Source: JANNAV01 sp031384695
GTDB lineage: Bacteria; Pseudomonadota; Alphaproteobacteria; Rhodobacterales; Rhodobacteraceae
Assembly: GCA_031384695.1 (NCBI GenBank)
Contig: JANNAV010000206.1
Span: 1 to 11,410 of the forward strand
Length of the DNA: 11,410 nucleotides
Direction: 5' to 3'
Shown here piece by piece: positions 1 to 6,658 of the stretch. Numbering within the stretch: the stretch's first letter is position 1; the number at the start of each line of letters is the position of its first letter. Below the pieces are notes generated by a model. It was not told the origin of the DNA and searched no databases. It saw nothing but the letters and a program-made list of their open reading frames with translations. The position numbers and the translations under genes were made by a program.

Positions 1-297
1 GCCAACCCCGATTGGGCCAGCGGCATGATGAACCACGGCTACCGGGGGGCGGCGGAAATCGCCGCCACCCTCGATCACATGGCCGCATTCGCGCATCTGG
101 CCGAAGTGGTTCCCTCGCATCTCTTTGATTTATATCACGAAGCCACCTTGGGCCGCGAAGACCTGCGCGCCTTTCTTGCCGTTGAGAACCCCGCAGCCCT
201 CGCCGCGATGGAGGATATCTTTCGCCGCCTGCGCGACGCGGGCCTCTGGCTGACCCGCCGCAATTCCATCGCCGCCGCGTTGGAGGCCACGCCGTGA
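1..297 (+). CDS. cobN: CobN C-terminus, cobaltochelatase large subunit (partial)
   Basis: The frame is open from the first base of the window, so only the last 98 codons are present and the start lies upstream. The translation begins NPDWASGMMNHGYRGAAEIA and continues with a 'VVPSHLFDLYHEA' stretch and a closing 'GLWLTRRNS' motif. These match the extreme C-terminus of CobN as I know the family (G-Y-K/R-G-A-x-E-I-A near the end, then L-W-x-R-R-N-S). CobN is the large, porphyrin-binding subunit of the ATP-dependent CobNST complex, which inserts cobalt into hydrogenobyrinic acid a,c-diamide in the cytoplasm. Its stop codon overlaps the GTG start of cobG (GTGA at 294-297), so translation of the two is probably coupled. 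Nothing can be said about its promoter or N-terminal domains. Confidence 0.9.
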   Translation, partial: ANPDWASGMMNHGYRGAAEIAATLDHMAAFAHLAEVVPSHLFDLYHEATLGREDLRAFLAVENPAALAAMEDIFRRLRDAGLWLTRRNSIAAALEATP

Positions 298-1460
298 CAG
301 CCCCCCAAATCAAAGGCTGGTGCCCCGGCGCGCTTACCCCCATGCTGTCAGGCGACGGCTGGCTGGTCCGCATCCGCCCCCCCGCAGGCCGCCTGACGCC
401 CCCCCAAGCCGCAGGCATCGCCGCCGCCGCCCTCACCCACGGCAACGGCACCATAGACATCTCATCCCGCGCCAACCTGCAACTGCGCGGCATCCGTGCC
501 AGGGCCCACGCGGCGCTTATCGCCGACCTCACCCCCCTCGGCCTGATCGACGCCACCCCCACCGAAGAATCCGCCCGCAACATCCTCGTCACCCCCTTTT
601 GGCACCCCGCCGACGATACCCAACCCCTCGCAGCAGCCCTCGCCAATGCCCTCGCCACCGCCCCGCCGCTACCCGCCAAATTCGGCTTCGCCATCGACGC
701 AGGCCCTTCCCCCGTCCTCACCCAAGCCCCCGCCGATATCCGCATCGAGCGCAGCCCCCACGGCCACCTCATCCTGCGCCCCGACATCCACCCTTTTGGC
801 CACCTCACCACCCGCCAAACCGCCGTCCAAGACGCCCTGACCCTCGCCGCATGGTTCCTCGCCAGCGGCGGCAGCCAACAGGGCAGGGGCCGCATGGCCG
901 CCCTGATCCAATCCGGCACCCAACTCCCCGCAGGCTTCACCGAACCCGCCTCCCAACCCGCCGCCACTCCAACCCCCGGCCTCACACCCCAAGGCTGGCT
1001 CACAGCCCTCGCCTTCGGCCAGATCAGCGCCGAAACGCTCCAAACCATCGCCGCCCTCAACCGCCCGCTCCGCCTCACCCCATGGCGGATGCTGCTGATC
1101 GAAGGCACCGCCCCGCTGCCAGCCATCGAAGGCCTGATCACCGTCCCAGATAACCCCCTGCTGCGCGTCACCGCCTGCACCGGCGCGCCGGGCTGCACCC
1201 AGGCCCTCGGCGAAACCCGCAGCCTTGCACGCGCCCTCGCGCCCCACATCCCCGCCACCCAGCACCTCCACATCTCCGGCTGCGCCAAGGGTTGCGCCCA
1301 CCCCGCCGCCTCAGCGATAACCCTGACCGCCACCCCCCACGGCTATGGCCTGATCCACAACGGCCCCGCCAGCATGCCCACAACCACCATCCTCACCGCC
1401 GAACGCCTGCTCGCCGCACCAGACCTGCTCCTGAAAGCCCCAATTGCCCCATCTCTATGA
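294..1460 (+). CDS. cobG: CobG, precorrin-3B synthase
   Basis: Predicted 388-residue precorrin-3B synthase, the oxygen-using monooxygenase that hydroxylates C20 of precorrin-3A and forms the gamma-lactone needed for later ring contraction. The protein looks like a sulfite/nitrite reductase relative. It has an N-terminal ferredoxin-like half (conserved 'ISSRANLQLRGI', about residues 59-70) and a C-terminal iron-sulfur motif C-x5-C then C-x3-C at C295, C301, C330 and C334, expected to hold a 4Fe-4S cluster. It is somewhat shorter than the Pseudomonas denitrificans enzyme (about 460 aa as I recall). The GTG start overlaps the cobN stop, and the domain begins at once (KGWCPGALTPM), supporting this start. 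Presence of CobG rather than CobZ marks the O2-dependent route. Two C7 runs lie near the 5' end (377-383 and 399-405). The 3' end overlaps cobH by 17 bases. Confidence 0.93.
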   Translation: MTAPQIKGWCPGALTPMLSGDGWLVRIRPPAGRLTPPQAAGIAAAALTHGNGTIDISSRANLQLRGIRARAHAALIADLTPLGLIDATPTEESARNILVTPFWHPADDTQPLAAALANALATAPPLPAKFGFAIDAGPSPVLTQAPADIRIERSPHGHLILRPDIHPFGHLTTRQTAVQDALTLAAWFLASGGSQQGRGRMAALIQSGTQLPAGFTEPASQPAATPTPGLTPQGWLTALAFGQISAETLQTIAALNRPLRLTPWRMLLIEGTAPLPAIEGLITVPDNPLLRVTACTGAPGCTQALGETRSLARALAPHIPATQHLHISGCAKGCAHPAASAITLTATPHGYGLIHNGPASMPTTTILTAERLLAAPDLLLKAPIAPSL

Positions 1461-2073
1461 AACCAACGGCGCTGCGATCTACCTGCAATCCTTCGCCATG
1501 ATCCGCGCCGAGGCGGCCCTCGCCGGTTTCACCCCGGAAGAAGAAATCGTCGCCGTCCGCATGATCCACGCGGCGGGCATGGTGGGTCTCGCCCAACACA
1601 TCCGCTTTTCCCCCGGCATGGCCATCGCCGCCCGCGCCGCCATTGAGGCCGGCGCGCCCATCCTGTGCGATGTCCGCATGGTCAGCGAAGGCATCACCCG
1701 CGCCCGCCTGCCCGCAAACAACGCCGTCATCTGCACCCTGCAAGATCCCGCCGTGCCCGCTCTCGCCGCCAAGATGCAAAACACCCGCTCCGCCGCCGCT
1801 GTCGAGCTTTGGCGCCCCCACCTTGCAGGCGCAATCGTCGCCATCGGCAACGCCCCCACCGCCCTTTTCCACCTGCTGAACATGCTTGAACACCCCGATT
1901 GCCCCCGCCCCGCCGCCATCATCGGCTGCCCGGTGGGCTTTGTCGGGGCGGCTGAGAGCAAAGTCGCGCTGATGGCCGCACCCCCCGTTCCCAGCCTGAT
2001 CGTGGCAGGGCGGCTTGGCGGCTCCGCCATCACCGTGGCCGCGATCAACGCGCTTGCCAGCCGGAAGGAATAG
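1444..2073 (+). CDS. cobH: CobH, precorrin-8X methylmutase
   Basis: Predicted 209-residue precorrin-8X methylmutase, which moves the C11 methyl to C12 to give hydrogenobyrinic acid. Family landmarks are 'SFAMIRAEA' near the N-terminus, the catalytic His in R-M-I-H-A-A-G (H42; H43 in the characterised enzyme as I recall), 'GAPILCDVRMV', 'TRARLP', 'AIGNAPTALF' and 'PVGFVGAAESK'. The start is unusual. A TGA in this frame at 1432-1434 closes the frame upstream, and TTG at 1444 is the only conventional start codon before the conserved I-Y-x-x-S-F-A block. The next ATG (1498) would remove that block. The TTG start gives MPHLYETNGAAIY, a good fit to family N-termini. The gene overlaps cobG by 17 bases and ends one base before cobI. 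Confidence 0.93.
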   Translation: MPHLYETNGAAIYLQSFAMIRAEAALAGFTPEEEIVAVRMIHAAGMVGLAQHIRFSPGMAIAARAAIEAGAPILCDVRMVSEGITRARLPANNAVICTLQDPAVPALAAKMQNTRSAAAVELWRPHLAGAIVAIGNAPTALFHLLNMLEHPDCPRPAAIIGCPVGFVGAAESKVALMAAPPVPSLIVAGRLGGSAITVAAINALASRKE

Positions 2074-2074
2074 C

Positions 2075-2806
2075 ATGGGCCGCATCATCTGTGCGGGCCT
2101 CGGCCCCGGCGATCCGGACCTGATCACCCTGCGCGCCGCGCGTGTTATCGGCTCGGCCCGCCACGTTGCCTATTTCCGCAAGGCAGGCCGCGCGGGGCAG
2201 GCCCGCCGCATCGTCGAAGGCATGCTCGCCCCCGGTGCCACTGAATACCCGATGGAATACCCCGTCACCACCGAACTGCCCTTCGACAGCCCCGCATACA
2301 CCAGCCTCCTCGCGCGGTTCTACGATGATTGGGCCAACCGCCTCGCCACCCTTGCGCGATCCGACGACGTGCTGGTGCTGTGCGAGGGCGATCCGTTCTT
2401 TTACGGCTCGTTCATGCACCTGCAAAGCCGCCTTCAGCACCGCACCACCATCGAGATCATCCCCGGCATCACCGGTATGCAAGGCTGCTGGCACGCCACC
2501 GGCACCCCCATCACCTGGGGCGACGATGTGCTGACGGTGCTGATGGGCACCTTGCCCGAGGCCGATCTTACCCGCCACATGGCCGAAGCCGACGCCATCG
2601 TGGTGATGAAAACCGGCCGCAACCTGCCCAAGATCCGCCGCGCCCTCGCAGCCACCGGCCGCCTCGATGCCGCATGGCTGATCGAGTGCGGCACCATGCC
2701 CGATCAGCGCATCGCCCGTCTGGCCGAGGTCGCCGCCGCCGATTGCCCCTACTTCGCCATCGTCCTTGTGCACGGCCATGGCCGCAGGCCAGAGGCCCCC
2801 GAATGA
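2075..2806 (+). CDS. cobI: CobI, precorrin-2 C20-methyltransferase
   Basis: Predicted 243-residue SAM-dependent methyltransferase that adds the C20 methyl to precorrin-2, giving precorrin-3A. It shows the cobalamin methyltransferase fold: an N-terminal 'GLGPGDPDLIT' loop, a 'CEGDPFFYGSF' motif and the 'IIPGITGMQG' substrate/SAM loop. The length agrees with known CobI (about 245 aa). The frame is open further upstream, but the ATG at 2075 is chosen because the conserved fold starts right there (MGRIICAGLGPG) and a GGAAGGA Shine-Dalgarno lies just before it, inside the end of cobH. One base separates it from the cobH stop. Its own stop overlaps the cobJ start (ATGA at 2803-2806). Confidence 0.94.
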   Translation: MGRIICAGLGPGDPDLITLRAARVIGSARHVAYFRKAGRAGQARRIVEGMLAPGATEYPMEYPVTTELPFDSPAYTSLLARFYDDWANRLATLARSDDVLVLCEGDPFFYGSFMHLQSRLQHRTTIEIIPGITGMQGCWHATGTPITWGDDVLTVLMGTLPEADLTRHMAEADAIVVMKTGRNLPKIRRALAATGRLDAAWLIECGTMPDQRIARLAEVAAADCPYFAIVLVHGHGRRPEAPE

Positions 2807-3552
2807 CCGGAAATCTCACCATCGCAGGCCTCGGCCCCGGCGCGGAAAGCCTCGTCACCCCCGAGGTGACCGAGGCCCTGAACGCTGCCACCGATATCGT
2901 CGGCTACATCCCCTATGTCGCCCGCATCCAACCCCGCGCGGGCCTCACCCTGCACCCCTCCGACAACCGGGTCGAGATTGACCGCGCCCGCGAAAGCCTC
3001 GCCATGGCCGCCGCAGGCAAGCGCGTCGTCATCGTCTCCTCCGGCGATCCCGGCGTGTTCGCCATGGCCTCGGCGGTGTTCGAGGCACTCGAGGCTGCCC
3101 CCGGATACCACGCCCTCAGCATCTCGGTCCTGCCCGGCATCACCGCCATGCTCGCCGCCGCCGCCCGCGCGGGCGCGCCCTTGGGCCATGATTTCTGCTG
3201 TATCAACCTCTCGGACAACCTCAAACCGTGGAGCGTGATCGAGCACCGCCTCCGGCACGCTGCCCGCGCAGATTTCGCCATGGCCTTCTACAACCCACGC
3301 TCGGCCAGCCGCCCCGAAGGCTTTGCCCGCACCCTTGCAACCCTGCGCGAAGAATGCGCGCCCGACCGCCTGATCATCTTCGCCCGCGCGGTTTCCACCC
3401 CCGATGAACACCTCCACACCACCACTCTGGCGCAGGCCACCCCCGAGATGGCCGACATGCGCACTGTGGTCATCCTGGGCAACTCCGCCACCCGCCGCGT
3501 TGGCCGCTGGGTCTATACCCCAAGGGATTACAAAGCGGAGGGCGCCGCATGA
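2803..3552 (+). CDS. cobJ: CobJ, precorrin-3B C17-methyltransferase
   Basis: Predicted 249-residue enzyme that methylates C17 of precorrin-3B and contracts the ring to give precorrin-4. Motifs seen: 'GLGPGAESLVTPEV' at the N-terminus, 'DIVGYIPYV', 'VSSGDPGVFAMAS', 'VLPGITAMLAAAARAGAPLGHDF', the CobJ/CbiH-type 'NLSDNLKPW' and 'FYNPRS', and a C-terminal 'TVVILGNSATRR'. Length fits the family (about 250 aa). The reading frame is open well upstream across cobI, but the ATG in the ATGA overlap with the cobI stop is where family homology begins. The last 25 bases (3528-3552) overlap the 3' end of the convergent cobK. Confidence 0.94.
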   Translation: MTGNLTIAGLGPGAESLVTPEVTEALNAATDIVGYIPYVARIQPRAGLTLHPSDNRVEIDRARESLAMAAAGKRVVIVSSGDPGVFAMASAVFEALEAAPGYHALSISVLPGITAMLAAAARAGAPLGHDFCCINLSDNLKPWSVIEHRLRHAARADFAMAFYNPRSASRPEGFARTLATLREECAPDRLIIFARAVSTPDEHLHTTTLAQATPEMADMRTVVILGNSATRRVGRWVYTPRDYKAEGAA

Positions 3553-4274
3553 AGCCAGCCCATGACCCCCGCCACGTCATGCGCCACCGCCCGTACCGGC
3601 ACCGCAGGCCGCGCGATCATGATCACCCGCAGCCCCAACGCGCGCGCCGCCGCCAGCTTCGCCGCAGCCCCCGCACCACCCGCATTCTTCGCCACCACAA
3701 CCTGCGTGCCATGCGCCCGCATCAGTTCCATATCGCCCGCCACATCGAACGGCCCGCGCGCGATCACCACTTCGGCCCCCGCCAAAGGCCCCGCACCCTG
3801 CAATTCATCGACCAGCCGCAGCAGATACCGGTGCTGCGGTGCCGCAGCAAAAGCCGCCAGATTCTGCCGCCCGATCGCCAGAAACACCCGCCGCGCAGGC
3901 CCGTCCAACGCCTCAACCGCCGCGCCGATATCCGCCACATGCAGCCAGTCATCGCCCGGCCCGGCCGCCCATGCCGCGCGCTCAAGCGCCATCAGCCCCA
4001 CCCCCGCCATCCCACAAGCCGCAACCGCATTGCCACTCATCCCGGCGGCAAACGGGTGCGTTGCGTCAATCACATGGCTGAACCCGCCCGCCTGCAAGTA
4101 TGCCACAAGCCCCGCCACCCCGCCAAACCCGCCCACCCGCACCGGGATCGGCTGGCCAACCGGCGCGCCGGTGCGCCCGGCATAGGAATATTCCGCCGCG
4201 ATCCCGGCCGCAGCCAGCGCCTGCGCCATCGCACTGGCCTCACCCGTGCCCCCCAGCAAAAGAACGCGCGACAT
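3528..4274 (-). CDS. cobK: CobK, precorrin-6A reductase, on the opposite strand
   Basis: Predicted 248-residue NADPH-dependent reductase of precorrin-6A. The N-terminus MSRVLLLGGTGEASAMAQAL carries the CobK/CbiJ G-G-T-G-E-A/G nucleotide-binding loop. 'YSYAGRTG', 'GGFGGVAGL', 'HVIDATHPFA' and C-terminal 'VVAKNAGG' are further family landmarks. The frame runs on upstream inside cobL, but homology starts at the ATG at 4274. An AGGGG element six bases before it is a modest Shine-Dalgarno. It is the only cob gene here on the minus strand: its start shares a CATG palindrome with cobL's start (4272-4275) and its stop lies 25 bases inside cobJ. It therefore needs its own promoter, probably within cobL; I could not identify one. 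Its codons end mostly in G, unlike the C-ending codons of its neighbours. Confidence 0.92.
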   Translation of the reverse strand: MSRVLLLGGTGEASAMAQALAAAGIAAEYSYAGRTGAPVGQPIPVRVGGFGGVAGLVAYLQAGGFSHVIDATHPFAAGMSGNAVAACGMAGVGLMALERAAWAAGPGDDWLHVADIGAAVEALDGPARRVFLAIGRQNLAAFAAAPQHRYLLRLVDELQGAGPLAGAEVVIARGPFDVAGDMELMRAHGTQVVVAKNAGGAGAAAKLAAARALGLRVIMIARPAVPVRAVAHDVAGVMGWLHAAPSAL

Positions 4275-5454
4275 GGCTGACCCCTGGCTTTCAATCATCG
4301 GCCTCACCGAAGATGGCCTGTCCGGCCTGTCCACTGCAAGCAGCGAAGCACTTGCCGCCGCCGAAATCATCTTCGGCGGCCCCCGCCACCTCGCGCTTGC
4401 GGGCGCAGGTGCCAAAGGCCGCCCCTGGGACATCCCGTTTTCCATCACCCCCGTCCTCGCCTGCCGGGGCTGCAAAACCGTCGTCCTCGCCTCGGGCGAT
4501 CCGTTCTGGTTTGGCGCGGGCGGCAGCCTCGTGGCCCACCTCACCCGCGCCGACTGGCAAGCCTTCCCCGCCCCTTCCACCTTCGCCTACGCCGCCGCCG
4601 CCCTCGGCTGGCGGCTTGAGGACACCGCCTGCCTCGGCCTGCACGCAAGCCCCCTCACGCGCTTGCGCCCGATTCTCGGCCAGGGCGTGCGCGCCATCTG
4701 TCTGTTGCGCGATGGCACATCCCCGCGCGAACTGGCCCAATACCTCACCGCCGAAGGCTTCGGCACCTCCCGCCTCACCATCCTCGAATCCCTCGCAGGC
4801 CCCCGCCAACGCATCCGCCCAACCCGCGCCGATACTTTTGATATCAACGACATATCCGCCCCTGTCGCCGTCGCCATCGAAGCGCACGGCCAAGGCCTCC
4901 CCCGCGCCTCCGGCCTGCCAGACAGCCTTTTCGCCCATGACGGCCAAATCACCAAACGCCCGATCCGCGCCCTCACCCTCTCCGCCCTCGCCCCCCGTCC
5001 CGGCGAGACGCTTTGGGATATCGGCGCAGGCTCGGGCTCCATCGGCATCGAATGGCTGCTCGCCGGTGCCGCCCATTGCCACGCGGTGGAATCCGATCCC
5101 ACCCGCGCCGCCCGCGCCCGCGCCAACGCTGAAAGCTTCGGCCTCGCCCACCGCTACACCCTACACCAGTCCAAAGCCCCCGAGGGCCTGAGCGCACTCC
5201 CCCCTCCCGACGCGGTGTTCGTAGGCGGCGGCGCCAGCCGCGCTCTGCTCGATCACCTCTGGCAAATCCTCCCCCCCGGCACCCGCCTCGTCGCCAACGC
5301 CGTCACGCTGGAATCCGAATCCCTGCTCGCCGGGCTTTCCTCCCAACACGGTGGCGATCTTCTTCGCATCACCCTCGCCGACGCCACCCCCCTGGGTCGC
5401 AAACGCGGCTGGCGCGCAGCATTACCCATCGTGCAATGGAGCGTCACCCGATGA
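4273..5454 (+). CDS. cobL: CobL, precorrin-6B C5,15-methyltransferase (decarboxylating)
   Basis: Predicted 393-residue two-domain enzyme converting precorrin-6B to precorrin-8X. The N-terminal CbiE-like domain (about residues 1-195) methylates one ring position; it shows 'IIGLTEDGLSGLS', 'IIFGGPRHL' and 'LASGDPFWFGAG'. The C-terminal CbiT-like domain (about 205-393) carries the classical SAM-binding D-I-G-A-G-S-G-S loop starting at D249, with 'FVGGGAS' further on, and does decarboxylation and the other methylation. Length is near the known CobL (about 410 aa). A GTG at 4246 in frame is possible, but the ATG at 4273 fits family N-termini (MADPWLSIIG) better. That ATG overlaps the divergent cobK start. 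No strong Shine-Dalgarno is seen upstream. The stop overlaps the next start (ATGA, 5451-5454). Confidence 0.93.
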   Translation: MADPWLSIIGLTEDGLSGLSTASSEALAAAEIIFGGPRHLALAGAGAKGRPWDIPFSITPVLACRGCKTVVLASGDPFWFGAGGSLVAHLTRADWQAFPAPSTFAYAAAALGWRLEDTACLGLHASPLTRLRPILGQGVRAICLLRDGTSPRELAQYLTAEGFGTSRLTILESLAGPRQRIRPTRADTFDINDISAPVAVAIEAHGQGLPRASGLPDSLFAHDGQITKRPIRALTLSALAPRPGETLWDIGAGSGSIGIEWLLAGAAHCHAVESDPTRAARARANAESFGLAHRYTLHQSKAPEGLSALPPPDAVFVGGGASRALLDHLWQILPPGTRLVANAVTLESESLLAGLSSQHGGDLLRITLADATPLGRKRGWRAALPIVQWSVTR

Positions 5455-5873
5455 CGGCCGCACCCCAACCGCCCGCCACAATAACCGTCGCGGGCCTCGG
5501 CTTCCGCGCCACCACCAGCCTCGCCGCCCTGCGCGACGCCCTCACCCTCGCCGGTGGCCCCGGTAACCTCACCGCCCTCGCAACCCCCAAAGCCAAAGCC
5601 CAATCCCCCGCCATCACCGCCCTCGCGGCCGAGCTGAACCTGCCCCTCCTCGCCATCGCCCCTTCCCACCTGCAGGCCCAAACCACCCTCACCCAATCGC
5701 CCCGCTCCCTTGCTCTTTACGGTACAGGTTCCGTGGCCGAGGCCGCAGCCCTCGCCGGGGCCGCCATGCTGAACAGGGCAGGGCAGGGCGCTCACCTGAT
5801 CGCCCCCCGCGCCACCTCCACCGACGGCACCGCCACCGCCGCCATAGCGTCATCAGAAAGCCCCCACCCATGA
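5451..5873 (+). CDS. cobE: CobE-like protein (CbiG C-terminal domain)
   Basis: A 140-residue protein with an N-terminal 'ITVAGLGFRATTSLAALRDAL' segment, a central 'ALATPKAKAQSPAITALAAEL' helix segment, 'GTGSVAEAAAL' and a final 'AHLIAPRATSTDGTATAAIA'. These match the CobE / CbiG C-terminal domain family in both pattern and size. CobE occurs in aerobic B12 clusters, but its exact role is not settled; it is usually regarded as an accessory factor in the corrin-ring steps. CbiG itself opens the delta-lactone in the anaerobic pathway, a reaction not needed here. The start is the ATG in the ATGA overlap with the cobL stop, and its own stop overlaps the cobM start. Identification rests on pattern and context, so it is less certain than its neighbours. 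Confidence 0.8.
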   Translation: MTAAPQPPATITVAGLGFRATTSLAALRDALTLAGGPGNLTALATPKAKAQSPAITALAAELNLPLLAIAPSHLQAQTTLTQSPRSLALYGTGSVAEAAALAGAAMLNRAGQGAHLIAPRATSTDGTATAAIASSESPHP

Positions 5874-6658
5874 CCGTGCATTTCATCGGCGCGGGCCCCG
5901 GCGCGCCCGACCTGCTTACCCTGCGAGGCCGCGACCTGATCGCGGCCTCGCCCACCTGCTTGTATGCAGGCTCCCTCATCCCGCAGGACATCCTGGCCCA
6001 TTGCCCGCCCGGCTGCCACCTGATCAACACCGCCCCCCTCAGCCTCGATGAGATCATCGAAGCCATCACATCCGCCCACGCCAAAGGCCACCAGATCGCC
6101 CGCCTCCACTCCGGCGATGTCTCGATCTGGTCGGCGATGGGCGAGCAACTGCGCCGCCTGCGCGCCCTCGGCATCCCCTATGATGTCACCCCCGGCGTGC
6201 CCGCCTTCGCCGCCGCCGCCGCCGCATTGGGTGCCGAACTCACGCTGCCCGGCCTCGCGCAATCGCTGGTCCTCACCCGCACCGAAGGCCGGGCCACCGC
6301 AATGCCGCCGCGCGAAACCCTTGCGGCTTTTGGTGCCACCGGGGCCACGCTGGCGCTGCACCTTTCCGTCCACCTCACCGAAAGGATCATGGCCGACCTG
6401 ATCCCGCATTACGGCCCCGATTGACCGGTGGCGGTGGTCTGGCGTGCAAGCTGGCCGGATCAGCGTATCCTGCGCGCCACCCTCGCCACCCTGCACGCTG
6501 CCATCCCGCCCGAGATGGAGCGCACCGCCCTGATCCTGATCGGCCCCGCCCTCGCCGCCGAAGGTTTCGCCGAAAGCCGCCTCTACGCCGGCGACTACGA
6601 CCGCCGCTATCGCCCGAACGGCCCCGAACCCCGCTTTCCGGAAGGCGACCCAACATGA
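5870..6658 (+). pseudogene. cobM: CobM, precorrin-4 C11-methyltransferase, interrupted by one in-frame TGA
   Basis: CobM adds the C11 methyl to precorrin-4. The first part, 184 codons (5870-6421), shows 'FIGAGPGAPDLLTLRG', 'YAGSLIP', 'LHSGDVSIWSAMGEQ', 'TPGVPAFAAAAAALGAE' and 'LVLTRTEGR'. It then stops at TGA 6422-6424. The same frame continues without another stop to 6658 and encodes the rest of the family: P-V-A-V-V-W-R-A-S-W-P-D, 'ERTALILIGPAL' and 'SRLYAGDYDRRYR'. Counting the TGA as one residue the product would be 262 aa, matching CobM (about 253). The 184-residue product alone would lack most of the C-terminal domain and should be inactive. Both junctions (ATGA with cobE, ATGA with cobB) are intact. 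It may be a recent pseudogene, a sequence error, or a recoded or stop/restart gene. Confidence 0.88.
6422..6424 (+). other. In-frame TGA within cobM
   Basis: The codon series reads H-Y-G-P-D-(TGA)-P-V-A-V-V-W. From memory, many proteobacterial CobM proteins have Cys at this place (D-C-P-V-A-V-V), so a single change from TGC or TGT would make it. The base after TGA is C, a context known to favour readthrough in bacteria. A GTG in frame (6428-6430) lies one codon downstream. Confidence 0.9.

Noticed and set aside
320..1153. A 277-codon plus-strand open frame inside cobG, rich in Arg and Pro
   Set aside because: It overlaps a clearly identified cobG, has the low-complexity Arg/Pro/His make-up of an out-of-frame reading of GC-rich DNA, and no family pattern.
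6421..6654. TTG at 6421 overlapping the cobM TGA as a possible early start for a longer CobB
   Set aside because: CobB homology begins exactly at ATG 6655; the 78 codons before it are an Arg/Pro-rich out-of-frame reading of the cobM 3' end.
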